Assembly: GCA_029212465.1 (NCBI GenBank)
Contig: JARGNV010000023.1
Location: 1 to 32,745, forward strand
Source of the DNA: Legionellaceae bacterium
Lineage (GTDB): Bacteria; Pseudomonadota; Gammaproteobacteria; Legionellales; Legionellaceae
Length of the DNA stretch: 32,745 bases
Direction: 5' to 3'
A program made the position numbers and the translations under genes. Below, piece by piece: positions 16,104 to 25,045 of the stretch (within the stretch, counting starts at the first letter, position 1; each line of letters begins with the position of its first letter). The notes under the pieces were generated by a model. It worked only from the letters and a program-made list of their open reading frames with translations, searched no databases and was not told the DNA's origin.

Positions 16104-17179
16104 GCAGCACTCACCTGATTTCGCCAAATTAATCCGCATCCCACCAAAAGCATTGCACCATGTAAGCTCCCGGCGCCAAGCCACCATGAGATTTTTCCGC
16201 TCGCAATGGCATCTCGTGCTACAAATAATAAATCAGCGTATAAAATAAATAATAAGATGGCCGGTAACAAGCTGGCATACTTGCCAGCGCGTGGATTGAC
16301 ACGACTAAGCGGCACACCAATGATGGTTAAAATAATGACCATGAGTGGAATTGAAAAACGCCACACAAGCTCAGCCGCCTTAGCACCTTCATTGTTAATA
16401 GGCCATAAATCGGCCGTTTTAACCGCGCGTAAATCGCCCGCCTTAGGCACAATGACAGGTTCGGGTAGTGGTGTTTCATAGGCTTTAAAGTGGACCACAC
16501 GATAATCCGCATGCCCGGGTCTGCCTTGATAAGCATGCCCATTTTCTAAAAGCAATGCATGTGTCCCTGTTTTTGCATCGTGGGTAATATGTGCTTTATC
16601 TGCCATCAACACATCCCACTGTTGGGTTTGCTTTTTTTTATCAAGTCGCGCCAGGAAAACACCTTTTGCTTCAGAGGACTCACGCTTCATTTTATCTACG
16701 TAAAATACCGCATCACCTCCAGGTAAACTACCAAAGCGCCCAGGCTCAAGCGTTTGTATCAACACTTGAACGCCTGTGCTGCGCAATAGCTTCGTACGTT
16801 CAACAGCAATCGTTGGATTCACCCACAGCAAAATAACAAGCACCACCAGTGCAACCCCTGACGCCATCACCAAACTATGTTTTAAAAGCTTGGGAGGGCC
16901 ATACCCACACGCATGCAATACCGTCATTTCACTGTCAACGTATAGACGTCCATAAGCAAGTAACAGTGCCATATAAAAACCCAGCGGCATTAAAAGTCCC
17001 ATCAACATCGGCAATTCAAGCGCTAATATTTTCAGGATAAATGTAGCAGGAATTTTACCACTGGCTGCCTTAGCTAAATACCGCACAAATTGATTGCTCA
17101 TAAAAATAAGCAACAAAATGCTCGTTAATGCAAACAAGGTTGTGAATACTTCTTTGGCCAAATAACGAAAAATAAGCAC
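16100..17179 (-). CDS. lptF: LPS export permease LptF
   Basis: A 359-residue YjgP/YjgQ family protein. MLIFRYLAKEVFTTLFALTSILLLIFMSNQFVRYL is the characteristic N-terminus, followed by two further helices, a periplasmic domain and three C-terminal helices. It pairs with LptG in the LPS extraction complex. The start codon is GTG at 17179; TATACT on the minus strand at 17217-17222 is a plausible -10. It is divergent from pepA, with a 100-bp shared promoter region. Confidence 0.93.
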   Translation of the reverse strand: MLIFRYLAKEVFTTLFALTSILLLIFMSNQFVRYLAKAASGKIPATFILKILALELPMLMGLLMPLGFYMALLLAYGRLYVDSEMTVLHACGYGPPKLLKHSLVMASGVALVVLVILLWVNPTIAVERTKLLRSTGVQVLIQTLEPGRFGSLPGGDAVFYVDKMKRESSEAKGVFLARLDKKKQTQQWDVLMADKAHITHDAKTGTHALLLENGHAYQGRPGHADYRVVHFKAYETPLPEPVIVPKAGDLRAVKTADLWPINNEGAKAAELVWRFSIPLMVIILTIIGVPLSRVNPRAGKYASLLPAILLFILYADLLFVARDAIASGKISWWLGAGSLHGAMLLVGCGLIWRNQVSAA

Positions 17180-17216
17180 GGTTTAATTGCCCCACACGCA
17201 AAAGAAGAAGTTGCAC

Positions 17217-17222
17217 AGTATA
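17217..17222 (-). promoter_or_regulatory. Candidate -10 box for lptF
   Basis: TATACT on the minus strand, 38 nt upstream of the lptF GTG. A weak -35 (TTAGCG) lies 18 bp further upstream. Support is from sequence pattern only. Confidence 0.3.
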
Positions 17223-17279
17223 GCCAAGTGACTTAGGCCTCGCTAAAATAACAGTTTTTGCACATCAGAGGAAGTCGCT

Positions 17280-18716
17280 ATGATATACGAACTCATCACA
17301 ACCCCTGCATTTGATGCTGAACATTGTATTGTCATCGGCTGCTTCGAGGACCATGCACTTCCTGTTAAGGCGGATGACTCAACGCTTAAACGCCTCGCTA
17401 AAACACTGAGCCACAAGGGCGATGTGCTTTGGCATCAAACCACTAATGCCCCCACACTGCTTGTACACTGCGGTGATGAAAAAGAAACAAATTTACGTGA
17501 TCTAACTCCCATTATTCAGCACATTCTAACAGCGCTTAACCAACAAAAAATAACACAGGCAACTATTTATCTTCCTCAAATTAAACAAGTAACACCGAAT
17601 CAACAAATTGAACATATGGTACTTACATTTGAGGCTTTACGCTATACACAGCCACATCTTAAAAGTGAGCCACACCCAAGCCGACCATCCCTTGAGTCAA
17701 TCCGTTTTTACTTGGAATACGCAACCGATAAGGCCATACTAACGGCACGCGCAATTGCCGAAGGCGTTAAATGGACACGAGACCTTGCAAACTTACCCGC
17801 AAACCAATGCACACCGAGCTACCTCGCTAAAGAAGCGGTGCAATTTGCAAAGGGACACAAAACGCTCAGCACACGTGTGCTTGAGCGCAAAGACATGCAA
17901 AAACTCGGTATGAATACCTTTTTATCGGTTGGACAGGGCAGCAGTGAACCACCCAAGTTAGTTGAAATTCAATACACGGGCACAACAAGCACCAAAGCAC
18001 CGATTGTTTTGGTCGGGAAAGGCATTACGTTTGACTCTGGCGGCATTTCACTGAAAGCGCCCAAAGGCATGCATGAAATGAAATACGACATGGCAGGTGC
18101 TGCCAGCGTATTGGGTGTTATCCGGGCATGCACCCTGATGAAACTTCCTTTAAATGTAACAGGATTACTTGCTTGCAGTGAAAATATGCCGGGGGGCGAT
18201 GCAACAAAGCCTGGTGATGTTATTACCAGCATGCTTGGTAAAACCATTGAAATTACCAATACCGATGCTGAAGGTAGGCTTGTGCTCTGTGACACACTCA
18301 CCTATGCCGAGCGGTTAAAACCTGAGCTTGTCATTGACATTGCAACCCTCACAGGTGCTGTTATCGTGTCGCTTGGTCGTTTTGCAAGTGCCTTTATGAC
18401 AGAAGATGAGCGACTCGCTGAAATGCTCGAAGTTGCAGGGCGCGAAAGCTGTGACTTTGCTTGGCGCATGCCTCTTGATAGCTACTATCAAGAAGCGCTT
18501 GAAAGCCCTATAGCCGATATGATTAATGCCTCACTCGATGGTGAAGCAGGTAGCTTAACTGCTGCAGCTTTTCTTGCGAATTTCACCAAAAACTTTCGCT
18601 GGGCACACATAGATATTGCAGGCACTGCCTGGAAATCTGGCAAACAACATCAAGCAACCGGGAGACCTGTCCCACTTTTAATGAACCTTTTAAGACATCT
18701 TGCTCATGCGCATTGA
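17280..18716 (+). CDS. pepA: Leucyl (cytosol) aminopeptidase, M17 family
   Basis: A 478-residue M17 aminopeptidase (E. coli PepA is 503). The divergent N-terminal domain (about 1-150) is followed by the catalytic domain with GKGITFDSGGISLK (about 246), KYDMAGAAS, and NTDAEGRLVL (about 326). These carry the metal-binding Lys, Asp and Glu and the catalytic Arg. It removes N-terminal residues from peptides using two metal ions, usually as a hexamer. GAGGAAG lies 5 nt before the ATG. It is divergent from lptF and overlaps holC by 11 nt, the standard gammaproteobacterial arrangement. Confidence 0.95.
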   Translation: MIYELITTPAFDAEHCIVIGCFEDHALPVKADDSTLKRLAKTLSHKGDVLWHQTTNAPTLLVHCGDEKETNLRDLTPIIQHILTALNQQKITQATIYLPQIKQVTPNQQIEHMVLTFEALRYTQPHLKSEPHPSRPSLESIRFYLEYATDKAILTARAIAEGVKWTRDLANLPANQCTPSYLAKEAVQFAKGHKTLSTRVLERKDMQKLGMNTFLSVGQGSSEPPKLVEIQYTGTTSTKAPIVLVGKGITFDSGGISLKAPKGMHEMKYDMAGAASVLGVIRACTLMKLPLNVTGLLACSENMPGGDATKPGDVITSMLGKTIEITNTDAEGRLVLCDTLTYAERLKPELVIDIATLTGAVIVSLGRFASAFMTEDERLAEMLEVAGRESCDFAWRMPLDSYYQEALESPIADMINASLDGEAGSLTAAAFLANFTKNFRWAHIDIAGTAWKSGKQHQATGRPVPLLMNLLRHLAHAH

Positions 18717-19131
18717 TTTTTATGTGCTTAAAAACGAGCACCCTGACGCACTCAAGCAGGTTGTAGCGCGCCTGCTTGAAAAAGCTTACCAACAACACTT
18801 ACGCACGTGGGTTGTATGCAACAATATAAAAGAAGCTGAAACACTCGATGACTGGCTTTGGACTTATAAAGTCGACAGTTTTCTGCCGCACAGCCTTGCC
18901 TCAAACTTGGATGAAGGCGTTAATCCCCCCATTCAAATTAGCGTAGGTGATACAATGCCACCGACAGAAAACTTTGACTTACTCTTAAACCTAAATGAAT
19001 GCATCCCTGCTTATCCGCTGACCTTTGAACGTGTGCTTGATGTAGTTGCGGCCGACCAAAAAGTGGCTGGCCGTACACGCTACAAACAGTATCAGCAGCT
19101 TAACCTGCCCATACATACACACCACCTTTAA
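18706..19131 (+). CDS. holC: DNA polymerase III chi subunit
   Basis: A 141-residue protein, close to the usual 147. MRIDFYVL at the start, KAYQQHLRTWVVCNN, LDDWLWTYKVDSFLPHSLA, and the closing VAGRTRYKQYQ are typical of HolC. Chi links the clamp loader to SSB at the replication fork. The ATG at 18706 is chosen over a TTG at 18700; it lies 11 nt inside pepA. In many relatives valS follows, but here the next gene is convergent and unrelated, so the usual holC-valS link is broken. Confidence 0.92.
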   Translation: MRIDFYVLKNEHPDALKQVVARLLEKAYQQHLRTWVVCNNIKEAETLDDWLWTYKVDSFLPHSLASNLDEGVNPPIQISVGDTMPPTENFDLLLNLNECIPAYPLTFERVLDVVAADQKVAGRTRYKQYQQLNLPIHTHHL

Positions 19132-19138
19132 GTGCCCC

Positions 19139-19915
19139 CTAATAAAGATCGGTTGATAAAGGCGAGGGATTAAACGGTGGTCTATTATTTTCCGTTTCAT
19201 CTGCATCTGCTTCTTGTGCTTGGTTGAGCGTCTCCTCTGGTAATAGTCGGGCTGCTAAACGTTGAATAAACGCATCATACAAGTCACGCCTTGGCAAACT
19301 GAGAGAGAAATGTAGTACGTTACCCGCATCATCTTTATCGACTTCCAAGCAACTATTTGGCAACTCATTCTCTGCCTTAAATGCATCCCACTCTTTTAAA
19401 ACAGCCTGCATAAATTGCACCAGTGCTTGCTTCTCTTTTGCAGTCAACTCACTCAGTTCACAATTTAAAGTCATGGTTAACGTCATCGACTCGCGATCGT
19501 TATCAATCAAGAGCAAGCCTCGTGCCACTAAGTCTGCAATCACTTCAGCATCAAACTCAGCTTCATTTTCATCCAAGTCAAGCGTATCGTGCACGCTACC
19601 CAAAGCCTCTAGCGCTTCAAGGGTTTTGGTGAGCGTCTCTTTTGTATCGGCTGTTTGGAACGCTTTGTCCTCTGCTTCGGTATCTGAGTTTTCCTCGGCG
19701 TCGTCTCCACCACCGCCGCCGCCACCATGCCCGCCACAAACACGTTTAGGCGCAACTTCTTTAAAGCACACTTTACAACGAACCCGCACTGCCTCAAGGG
19801 CTGCCTCTTCTTTTTCTTTTGCCTCACGAGCCGCTTTCAGTTTTAATACAGCATCCGCTTCGGGGGCTTCAGACGCTGCCACCTTAGATGCTTGTTCAAT
19901 TTCTTTTTTAGACAT
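19139..19915 (-). CDS. Unknown acidic protein with zinc-knuckle-like motif and glycine run
   Basis: A 258-residue protein of no recognised family. Residues 1-45 are charged and helical (coiled-coil-like). CKVCFKEVAPKRVCGGH follows, a C-x2-C-x9-C-x2-H arrangement that could bind zinc, then a run of seven glycines and an acidic linker. The C-terminal 150 residues are acidic and probably helical plus a short beta region (MTLTMTLNCELSELTAKEK). The ATG at 19915 is preferred to the upstream frame start at 19990, because the added residues overlap a palindromic repeat and the coding pattern starts at MSKKEIEQ. The stop is 7 nt from the convergent holC stop. A host-directed or regulatory role is speculation. 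Confidence 0.65.
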   Translation of the reverse strand: MSKKEIEQASKVAASEAPEADAVLKLKAAREAKEKEEAALEAVRVRCKVCFKEVAPKRVCGGHGGGGGGGDDAEENSDTEAEDKAFQTADTKETLTKTLEALEALGSVHDTLDLDENEAEFDAEVIADLVARGLLLIDNDRESMTLTMTLNCELSELTAKEKQALVQFMQAVLKEWDAFKAENELPNSCLEVDKDDAGNVLHFSLSLPRRDLYDAFIQRLAARLLPEETLNQAQEADADETENNRPPFNPSPLSTDLY

Positions 19916-19971
19916 AAAACCACCACAACTTTTATGTGCGAACTTACAGAACACACTATAGTTTGTAACCA

Positions 19972-20039
19972 CCCACGTCATGTCGAGCATCGCGAGACAT
20001 CTCCAGGAGATTCCTCACATCCGTTCGGAATGACGTGGG
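19972..20039. repeat. 68-bp imperfect palindrome, dispersed-repeat type
   Basis: The outer 10-bp arms are perfect (CCCACGTCAT and ATGACGTGGG). The centre ATCTCC-A-GGAGAT is also perfect, and the parts between pair imperfectly, so the whole can fold into one long hairpin. Its right half reads, on the minus strand, ATTCCGAACGG..GAGGAATCTCC, which resembles the GTCATTCCGAGCGAAGCGAGGAATCT class of small palindromic repeats seen scattered in many bacterial genomes. It sits between two leftward genes and could terminate the M17 peptidase transcript. Confidence 0.7.
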
Positions 20040-20070
20040 GGAGTTACTACATTTTCAATTTGCTCAATAA

Positions 20071-21423
20071 CTATATACTGTACCGTTTCATAAGATATGC
20101 TGCAATTGCTTGAATTCCCATAGCCTCTCCCCCCTCAGGCTTTCCGGGCGTTGTTCTGGCATTCCAAGCCATCAAATCACAATGCATCCATGCCACATCT
20201 TTTGGCACAAATCGCTCAAGAAACAATGCTGCCGTAATCGCACCACCATAAGAAGAGCTCGCAGAATTTGCTAAGTCTGCAATACTTGACTCAAACAAAC
20301 GCGTATAGTTTTGATACAAGGGCAGGCGCCATACTGGGTCTCGCATCTCATCTGAATGCTTCACCACTGCTGTTGCAAATGCATCATCATTACTAAACAT
20401 CGCTGTGATTTCTGTACCCACAGCAATGCGAGCAGCACCTGTGAGGGTTGAAAAGTCAATGAGCAGCTCAGGTTTATGTTCGGTGGCCTTCACCAAGGCA
20501 TCAGCAAGAATTAAACGCCCCTCCGCATCGGTATTATCAATTTCAACCGTTAAACCGTTACGCATGGTAAGCACATCACCCGGACGATAAGCTGATGCAC
20601 TCACGGCATTTTCAACAGCTGGAATATAAAGCTCTAAATAAATAGGTAATTGAAGCGTCATTATCCAATGTGCAAGTCCAATTGCATTAGCAGCGCCCCC
20701 CATATCTTTTTTCATCAAGCGCATGCCACGAGAAGGCTTTAAGTCTAACCCTCCCGAGTCAAAGCAAACCCCTTTTCCAACCAAACTCACTCGTGGATGC
20801 GCTTCATCTCCCCAAGTCAGTGACGCAAGCCTTGGCGCTTCGGCCGCAGCACGTCCAACCGCATGAATAGCCGGAAAATTGGCCTCAAGTAAGGTATCTC
20901 CCACGCATACTTTATACGCGGCGCCATGTTGCTCAGCCAAATCTTTCACCACATTTGCAAGTGCTTCAGGTCCCATATGGTTAGCAGGTGTGTTGATTAA
21001 ATCTCGCGTTTTAAAAATAGCAGACGCTTCAGCAAGCACCCTTGTCAGCATTTCTTGTTGCAAGACTAATACTCGCGGCTTTTTTTCTGTTTTCTTGTAC
21101 AGATCAAAACGATACTGTGCAAGCGCCCAAAGCACTACTGCACGCTCGGACAACAATGCATCTAGTTGATAAACTCCCGCAGGTATTTCTGTGACCGCTT
21201 TTGCAATCGCATCGGCTTCTGAATGATTTCCCAAGCCTACATATACTTTAACAACTTCACCCGCCTCATCGCCAACAGCTGCCCACTCACCCGACTTAGC
21301 CTCAAACTGCTGTAATTTTATGATGGCTTTATCTTCGGCTGCGACCGCTTTAAGACTTGCAACTAATATGAGTGGGATACTACTTGCAGTAGCACTTGCT
21401 TGATAAAACGCGTCTGCTTTCAT
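20071..21423 (-). CDS. Second M17 leucyl aminopeptidase-like protein
   Basis: A 450-residue M17 peptidase, distinct in sequence from the one at 17280. The catalytic domain is intact: KGVCFDSGGLDLKPS, KKDMGGAANA, and NTDAEGRLILADALV, so it should be an active two-metal aminopeptidase. The N-terminal domain is shorter and differs from PepA. It follows murJ with a 4-nt ATGA overlap, so the two are probably co-transcribed. Similar shorter M17 enzymes accompany PepA in several gammaproteobacteria. Substrate preference is unknown. Confidence 0.9.
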   Translation of the reverse strand: MKADAFYQASATASSIPLILVASLKAVAAEDKAIIKLQQFEAKSGEWAAVGDEAGEVVKVYVGLGNHSEADAIAKAVTEIPAGVYQLDALLSERAVVLWALAQYRFDLYKKTEKKPRVLVLQQEMLTRVLAEASAIFKTRDLINTPANHMGPEALANVVKDLAEQHGAAYKVCVGDTLLEANFPAIHAVGRAAAEAPRLASLTWGDEAHPRVSLVGKGVCFDSGGLDLKPSRGMRLMKKDMGGAANAIGLAHWIMTLQLPIYLELYIPAVENAVSASAYRPGDVLTMRNGLTVEIDNTDAEGRLILADALVKATEHKPELLIDFSTLTGAARIAVGTEITAMFSNDDAFATAVVKHSDEMRDPVWRLPLYQNYTRLFESSIADLANSASSSYGGAITAALFLERFVPKDVAWMHCDLMAWNARTTPGKPEGGEAMGIQAIAAYLMKRYSI

Positions 21424-23006
21424 GCTTTCTCCAAAAATTGTCCTCGAAATTGTCCAAACCGCATGCCAACAAGCCTAAGGCTTACAAAATATAAGACAGC
21501 AGCAGACAACACATATCCAACCAAATACAACATTCGATGTCCCACAGTGAAAGACATCCAATCTGCCAAATCACCCGCAGCCCATATCAAATAAGCACCC
21601 AACACGCTACTTGCAAACAGCAGCTGCAACAAAAAGCGCCGCCAGCCAGGAACCGGCCGATAAACACCTCGCCGCCACAAAAGCATCAATAAGGTTAAAG
21701 CATTCGCATACCCTGCCAGTGCTGATGCAAGTGTTAAACCTGCATGTTGCAGTGGCCAAATAAATAGTGCACACAACACTGTATTCAAAAGCATACTATA
21801 AGCACCCACTTTAACAGGCGTTTTAATATCTTGCTGCGCGTAAAAACCAGGAGCTAGCACCTTTATCATCATAAATGCCGGCACACCAAAGGCAAGTGTC
21901 ATCAAACTTTGCTGTGTTTGCAATACATCAAATGCCTTAAACGCACGATACCCAAAAAAACTCGACAGAATTGGCATTCCAAAAAATATTAACGCGGTCG
22001 CCGCAGGCACACCAATCAGTAATAATAAACGTAGCCCCCAATCAATTGATTTTGAAAAGTAAGCTGTATCTTCTTCAATATGCTTGCGAGATAAGTGCGG
22101 TAAAATAACGGTTGCAATCGCCACGCCAAATACACCAAGCGGGAAATCAATCAGCCTATCCGTATAATACAGCCATGTGACACTTCCCACCTGCAAAAAC
22201 GAGGCAAATACCGTATCTACTAGCAAATTAAGCTGCGCAATCGACACACCAAACAAAGCTGGTAACATCAATTTTAAAACACGAAGTACGCCTGGATCAC
22301 GAAACATGATACGTGGCCGCATTAAAAAACGGCGATGCATTAAGAAAGGGACTTGTACCAGCAGTTGCAAACACCCCCCTATTAAAACCCCCCAGGCTAA
22401 AGCAGTTACAGGGACAGGAAGGTGGGGGCTTAAATAGAAAGCGGCTGTCATTAAACTGATATTTAAAATAATAGGCGTCAGTGCAGGTACACCAAAATAT
22501 CCATAAGTATTGAGTACAGCACCCGCCATTGCAGTCAATGAAATCAGCATTAAATAAGGCAGGGTTAAGCGTAACATGTGCGTTGCAAGCACCGTACGCG
22601 TTGCATCTTCTCCAAACCCTGGTGCAAATACAAAAATAACACCCGGCGCTATCAACTCACCAATTACAACAACACCTAACAGTACTAACCCCAAATTGCC
22701 CGCAATACGCGCTAAAAATAAACGGACCTCATCAACGGAGCGATTGGTTTGATACTCACTTAACACAGGAACAAAAGCTTGAGAAAAAGCGCCTTCCGCA
22801 AATAAGCGGCGCATAAAATTAGGAATGCGAAATGCAATAATAAATGCATCCATGCCTGCAGCTGCACCAAAACACTGTGCCAACACCATATCACGCAAAA
22901 ATCCCATAATACGTGACATAAATGTTAGCAGCGATACAATAGATGTGGAGCGCAACAAGCCTTGCTTTTTCTGAGGCATTGCATCCACTGAATCAATTGA
23001 ACTCAT
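21420..23006 (-). CDS. murJ: Lipid II flippase MurJ (MviN)
   Basis: A 528-residue protein with about 14 hydrophobic segments of the MOP/MviN superfamily. The region STIVSLLTFMSRIMGFLRD, then FGAAAGMDAFIIAFRIPNFMRRLFAEGAFSQAFVPVLSEY is the classic MurJ N-terminus. It flips lipid II across the inner membrane for peptidoglycan synthesis. AAGGAA about 9 nt before the ATG supports the 23006 start; MPQKKQG (22979) is an alternative. Divergent from ppsR. Confidence 0.95.
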   Translation of the reverse strand: MSSIDSVDAMPQKKQGLLRSTSIVSLLTFMSRIMGFLRDMVLAQCFGAAAGMDAFIIAFRIPNFMRRLFAEGAFSQAFVPVLSEYQTNRSVDEVRLFLARIAGNLGLVLLGVVVIGELIAPGVIFVFAPGFGEDATRTVLATHMLRLTLPYLMLISLTAMAGAVLNTYGYFGVPALTPIILNISLMTAAFYLSPHLPVPVTALAWGVLIGGCLQLLVQVPFLMHRRFLMRPRIMFRDPGVLRVLKLMLPALFGVSIAQLNLLVDTVFASFLQVGSVTWLYYTDRLIDFPLGVFGVAIATVILPHLSRKHIEEDTAYFSKSIDWGLRLLLLIGVPAATALIFFGMPILSSFFGYRAFKAFDVLQTQQSLMTLAFGVPAFMMIKVLAPGFYAQQDIKTPVKVGAYSMLLNTVLCALFIWPLQHAGLTLASALAGYANALTLLMLLWRRGVYRPVPGWRRFLLQLLFASSVLGAYLIWAAGDLADWMSFTVGHRMLYLVGYVLSAAVLYFVSLRLVGMRFGQFRGQFLEKA

Positions 23007-23087
23007 TTAAATTTCATTCCTTGCTATTACACCAATATATTTGCTCTAATAATACCTGAATTCACTGATAAATCCTTTAAAAATCAT

Positions 23088-23897
23088 ATGAAACGTTTTG
23101 TATTCATGATTTCAGACCGAACCGGCCTAACGGTTGAGTCACTTGGTAACAGCCTACTCTCACAATTTGGAAATGTAGACTTCCAAAAAGAGACCATGCC
23201 CTATATCGATACACGTGAAAAAGCCGAGGCAGCCCTGCAAAAAATTCATGCTTGTGTTGGCGATGCTAAGCCCATTGTATTTGTCACACTCATCGACCCT
23301 GACATTGCTGCGTGCTTTAAACAAGCAAATGCCTGTGTGCTCGACTTGTTTGGCACATTTTTGAGCCCACTTGAACAAGAGTTTGGCGAAAAGTCTTCCT
23401 TTACCGTCGGTAAAACACATGCACTCGCTGATATCCAAACCTACGATCACCGCATTGATGCCATTAACTTTACACTTGAACACGACGATGGTGTTCACTT
23501 TAAGGGGTATAAAGATGCCGATATTATTTTAGTCGGTGTATCTCGCTCAGGAAAAACGCCTTGTTCTTTATATATGGCTCTACAATTTGGTATTTTCGTA
23601 GCAAATTACCCCTTTACCGACGAAGACCTCAAATGTACTAGCTTACCTCAGCCGTTAAGACCATACCGGAAAAAGCTATTTGGCCTCACCATTGACTCCG
23701 AAAGACTCGAAAATATCCGCACAGCACGCAGGCCCGACAGTCAGTATGCATCTGCCGCCCAATGTAATGCCGAAATAAAACAAATAGAAAAATTGTATAT
23801 TGACGAGAATATCCCTTTTTTAAACTCAACCCATTATTCAATTGAAGAAATCACCACCAAAATTATGGCCAAAGCCAGACTGCAGAGAAGACTCTAG
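23088..23897 (+). CDS. ppsR: PEP synthase regulatory protein (DUF299 kinase/pyrophosphorylase)
   Basis: A 269-residue DUF299 protein. FVFMISDRTGLTVESLGNSLLSQF at the N-terminus and GVSRSGKTP (residues 150-158, P-loop) are diagnostic. Members switch PEP synthase or pyruvate phosphate dikinase off and on by ADP-dependent phosphorylation and Pi-dependent dephosphorylation of a Thr. In gammaproteobacteria the target is usually PEP synthase, which is not in this window. Control of PEP synthesis fits with the propionate/pyruvate metabolism encoded by prpBCD about 3 kb away, though they are not in one operon. Confidence 0.93.
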   Translation: MKRFVFMISDRTGLTVESLGNSLLSQFGNVDFQKETMPYIDTREKAEAALQKIHACVGDAKPIVFVTLIDPDIAACFKQANACVLDLFGTFLSPLEQEFGEKSSFTVGKTHALADIQTYDHRIDAINFTLEHDDGVHFKGYKDADIILVGVSRSGKTPCSLYMALQFGIFVANYPFTDEDLKCTSLPQPLRPYRKKLFGLTIDSERLENIRTARRPDSQYASAAQCNAEIKQIEKLYIDENIPFLNSTHYSIEEITTKIMAKARLQRRL

Positions 23898-23947
23898 GGT
23901 GCATTAGAAGAACATATCAAAACCATAAATGACACATTTTGTTTCAA

Positions 23948-23976
23948 TTGAACTATATTTAAAATAATATTGATAT
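23948..23976 (+). promoter_or_regulatory. Candidate promoter for the GHKL-like gene
   Basis: TTGAAC, 17-bp spacer, TGATAT. The expected start of transcription is near 23983. This would leave almost no leader before ATG 23985 but about 14 nt before ATG 23997, and would exclude a TTG at 23970. The surrounding region is very AT-rich, so chance matches are likely. Confidence 0.3.
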
Positions 23977-23984
23977 GGCATTTT

Positions 23985-25037
23985 ATGGTGCATCTTATGG
24001 ATATAACAACGCGAGTTACGGGCGTAGGCAGTGCGTCTATTATGATTAACTTAGACAACTATATCACTGCTTATCATCAGCAAGAGGTAGACAGAGACGC
24101 TTTTGTAGCCCTAAGAATGGACGTGAAATATGAAATGCAAGAAGTACATTATACGTTTAATGAGCTTGCAGATGAGGCACTCACAGGCATCAGTGATGAC
24201 CAGAAAGAAATCATTAAAAACTCCCCTGCTTATTTTTTTATGCGTCGACAGTTTGCAGAATCACTTAAAAACGCCATTGACAGCTTTTTAATTCCACATG
24301 AGCATGATGCAAACAACCCGAATAGAGTAGCAAGGCTTGATTTAAATATTCAGCCACTCTCCCCAGAAGGCGAAGTACATATCACCCTTTCTGATAATGG
24401 TATGGGTTTCAAACCGATCCTACTTGAAAAAATCGCAACCAAAGAAAGTCGAGAAGCAAACGATTATTATCGTGCGGCAGCTACAACCAAGCCTCCTCAA
24501 AAAGCAAGCCCCGAAGATCCTTTTGAAAAAGCAAAAAAGCTCAAAATATTTATTGGCGGTGCAGGACAAGGTCTTGCAGAACTTGTTGGCCTTGCCGATA
24601 AAGGCGATCCTAAATATGGGCGCGAAAAAGGAAATCTGGGGGGCGAGGACTTAAGCGACGACAGAAAAACAGATGGTTCTGCTGAAAAAATACTATACGA
24701 ACTGCCTGAAAAATCTGAACTTATTTTTTCTAACAAAGACAACGATGCTGGTGAGTCGGGTGCTGTCATTTCTATTACGACTTCAAAAGATCCCATACAT
24801 GCCATCAAAAATAAGCCTTTAAATGAAGACGTTATCCCAGCCCTACCGAAAAAACTTCAAAACAGGAGACAAAGCACTACCTCTCCCGATACGGTTACAC
24901 GAGCTCCCTCTCCTGAAGAAAGGGAGCCTACTTCTAAACTGCGAGAAAAACTAGCAGACCTACGTACTAACGATGAAAGTGCGCCTCAACCAGAGGCGAA
25001 CTTACCTAAACCACCGTCTAATCCAGCGGGCGGCTAA
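23985..25037 (+). CDS. Stand-alone GHKL (histidine-kinase-type) ATPase-fold protein
   Basis: A 350-residue protein with the ATP-binding boxes of the GHKL fold and nothing else recognisable. Numbering from the ATG at 23985: N-box ESLKNAID (E92, N96, D99), G1 box DNGMGF (D137), then GGAGQGL (about 191-197) as G2, with a long Lys/Pro-rich lid between. There is no dimerisation His domain, receiver or transmembrane segment, so it is not an ordinary sensor kinase. It is also not MutL, GyrB or HtpG by length and flanking sequence. The C-terminal 80 residues are disordered, rich in Pro, Glu and Ser. The start could be 23997. Single gene, own promoter likely. Possible roles: host-directed effector, anti-sigma-like kinase, or protein-specific ATPase; none is established. 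Confidence 0.65.
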   Translation: MVHLMDITTRVTGVGSASIMINLDNYITAYHQQEVDRDAFVALRMDVKYEMQEVHYTFNELADEALTGISDDQKEIIKNSPAYFFMRRQFAESLKNAIDSFLIPHEHDANNPNRVARLDLNIQPLSPEGEVHITLSDNGMGFKPILLEKIATKESREANDYYRAAATTKPPQKASPEDPFEKAKKLKIFIGGAGQGLAELVGLADKGDPKYGREKGNLGGEDLSDDRKTDGSAEKILYELPEKSELIFSNKDNDAGESGAVISITTSKDPIHAIKNKPLNEDVIPALPKKLQNRRQSTTSPDTVTRAPSPEEREPTSKLREKLADLRTNDESAPQPEANLPKPPSNPAGG

Positions 25038-25045
25038 GATGCACC

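Noticed and set aside
16104-16187. Longer N-terminus for LptG
   Set aside because: The extra 28 residues lie inside lptF; the family N-terminus begins at MKLLDRY and the ATGA overlap supports that start.
19473-19961. 162-residue plus-strand ORF rich in Ser and Ala
   Set aside because: It is the antisense of the acidic zinc-knuckle protein; its composition mirrors Ala/Glu/Lys codons on the other strand.
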